DNA from: Pseudomonas vancouverensis
GTDB lineage: Bacteria > Pseudomonadota > Gammaproteobacteria > Pseudomonadales > Pseudomonadaceae
Assembly: GCF_004348895.1 (NCBI RefSeq)
Contig: NZ_RRZK01000009.1
Coordinates: forward strand, 310,001 to 374,000
Length of the DNA: 64,000 bases
Direction: 5' to 3'
Numbering within the stretch: position 1 is the stretch's first letter; each line of letters starts with the position of its first letter. This document shows positions 62,920-64,000 of this stretch, in pieces. The translations under genes and the position numbers were made by a program. A model generated the notes under the pieces. It ran no database searches, was not told where the DNA came from, and was given only the letters and a program-made list of their open reading frames with translations.

Positions 62920-64000
62920 CTATTGCTTGCTCAGTTGCGCTGGCTGATCAGTGACGTTCACGGCGTTGTCCCATAGCGCCACCAGCCCGCCAAACGTACC
63001 GACGTAAGCGGTGCCGTCGGGGGCCAATGTAATCGGCGACCAGTTGTTGTCGAACGCCTGGCCGACGCCGCTCAACGCCTTGAAGCGGGTCTTGCCGCTG
63101 TCGAAGTCCAGGGCCATCAGGTACCAGGCATTCTCGCCATTGGGCTGCGGCTCGAAGGTGTAGAAATACAGCAGGCCATTGCCCACCGAGAGTTTGGGCA
63201 CTACCGACGGCGAACGTTCCGGCGATTCCCAGACTCGATCGCAGCCCGATTCGTCGGCGCGAATATCGATGCGACTGATGCCGCCGTGCACCGCTTGCCA
63301 GTCTTTCTGTGCGAAGGCACTGGTGTAGCCGGCGTTGTTCTCGAGGATGATCGAACGGCCCCAGCCGATGGCCGAGTTGTCGGTGGCCGAGGCGTTGTTG
63401 TCGAACACCGGCAGTTTGCAGATCAGGCGCTGACCGCTGAAGTCCTGCTCACGACGATAGACCAGCAGGTTGATGCGCCCGTCGCTGTTGTCGGTGATGG
63501 TCACATAACGCTCGCCGAGCAGGGTTGGCGTGGTGCCGCTGCCCTGGTTGATCGCCCCGACCTTGCGTGCGGTGCCACGGTCATAGACCTCGCGCCAGCC
63601 TTGCACGGGTTTGCCCTGGGCATCGGCGGAAAACCGGTACATGGCGTGATCGGACACCAGGTACACGCCGTCGGCGGCGACCGACAGGCCGTTCTGAATC
63701 TCTTCGTTGATCAATTGCACGCCCTGAACCTTGCCGGTTTGCGGGTTCAGCGTGCCGATCCGGCCACGGCGGGTGATCCACCAGATCAAGCCCTGGTGGT
63801 CGGGCATGACCCCGGTCACGGGGTCGCACTCACCCTTGGGAAACCAGGACGTAGGGCGTACGCAATCGTGCGGGACCTCTTTGCTCAGGTCCCAGTCGTC
63901 GACCTTTTCAAATACCCATTCCCCCGACGCGTCCTGACGATGCACGACGCGCTGGATGTGCTGCTCGGCATCGGCAATCACCACGCGGTTCTGCTCGTCG
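62920..64000 (-). CDS. Beta-propeller protein, cut at window end
   Basis: At least 359 residues; the reading frame runs off the right edge (5' end not seen), and the first visible residues are DEQNRVVIADAEQ. The visible part is a repeated-strand propeller with repeated motifs of the form G.(I/V)..L(N/D)P.TG, for example GRIGTLNPQTGKVQGVQ, a segment with ENNAGYTSAFAQKD, and the last blade GTAYVGTFGGLVALWDNAVN. A PQQ/SMP-30-like fold is possible. Two Cys pairs (DCVRPTSWFPKGECDP and the ESGCDRVW region) suggest a secreted protein. Function unknown. Confidence 0.75.
   Translation of the reverse strand, partial: DEQNRVVIADAEQHIQRVVHRQDASGEWVFEKVDDWDLSKEVPHDCVRPTSWFPKGECDPVTGVMPDHQGLIWWITRRGRIGTLNPQTGKVQGVQLINEEIQNGLSVAADGVYLVSDHAMYRFSADAQGKPVQGWREVYDRGTARKVGAINQGSGTTPTLLGERYVTITDNSDGRINLLVYRREQDFSGQRLICKLPVFDNNASATDNSAIGWGRSIILENNAGYTSAFAQKDWQAVHGGISRIDIRADESGCDRVWESPERSPSVVPKLSVGNGLLYFYTFEPQPNGENAWYLMALDFDSGKTRFKALSGVGQAFDNNWSPITLAPDGTAYVGTFGGLVALWDNAVNVTDQPAQLSKQ

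Overview
The window is about 64 kb of a GC-rich bacterial chromosome. Dense genes with short gaps, dispersed REP palindromes containing the core GAGCGAGCTTGCTCGC, an agu agmatine operon, FecI/FecR/TonB iron signalling and many pseudomonad-type families point to Pseudomonas, most likely the P. fluorescens group. I see no rRNA, tRNA, CRISPR array, transposase or integrase. Taxonomy is inferred from these features, not from a marker gene.

Layout. 1-5.3 kb: a catabolic set (end of an agmatinase-family ureohydrolase, aldehyde dehydrogenase, NCS1 permease, BetA-like GMC oxidoreductase). 5.5-10.1 kb: housekeeping genes, including divergent ppk2 and ppx for polyphosphate and a cytochrome c. 10.1-15.4 kb: a LysR regulator and an operon with cytosolic agmatine deiminase, N-carbamoylputrescine amidase, a PotF-like binding protein and a second, Tat-signal-bearing agmatine deiminase. 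15.5-16.7 kb: a free-standing PheRS-like protein with an FDX-ACB domain. 16.8-20.8 kb: SnoaL-like protein, GDSL hydrolase, secreted chorismate mutase, a secreted 13-residue-repeat protein and a RES/Xre toxin-antitoxin pair with a palindromic operator. 20.8-28.7 kb: a two-component system divergent from a sialidase-like protein, a membrane protein and an LtaS-like sulfatase, with an ArnT-like glycosyltransferase converging on them; this looks like a cell-surface modification locus. 28.8-31.7 kb: small lipoproteins, a small gene behind a strongly structured leader RNA, and a lower-GC pair (UDG-like protein plus lipoprotein). 31.8-39 kb: MATE pump, phosphoribosyltransferase, an orphan holin/bi-catalytic-endolysin cassette, YceI, and an unusual papain-like/alpha-beta hydrolase fusion.

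39.3-47.1 kb: a very large multicopper oxidase divergent from a Fur-boxed fecI-fecR-TonB receptor operon. 47.1-50.9 kb: a paoABC-type periplasmic molybdenum aldehyde oxidoreductase. 51.2-56.8 kb: GNAT, a hotdog protein and TetR regulator sharing a triple operator, P1 (DmpA-type) peptidase, a second orphan PotF-like protein and a LuxR regulator. 58.1-59.8 kb: cytochrome b, Mo-oxidoreductase and a methionine-rich MXKDX protein, closely resembling the hypochlorite-scavenging YedY1/YedZ1/MrpX arrangement known from Azospira. 59.9-64 kb: flavin reductase and NCS1 permease around paired palindromes, a glutathione S-transferase, and a beta-propeller protein cut by the window end.

Recurring themes are agmatine/polyamine use (ureohydrolase, AguA, AguB, exported AguA, two orphan PotF-like proteins), periplasmic redox and repair, and envelope-active enzymes. 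The strongest candidates for new biology are the papain/hydrolase fusion, the lone PheRS-like protein, the bi-catalytic endolysin cassette, the Met-rich repair system, and the structured leader RNA near 30.2 kb.
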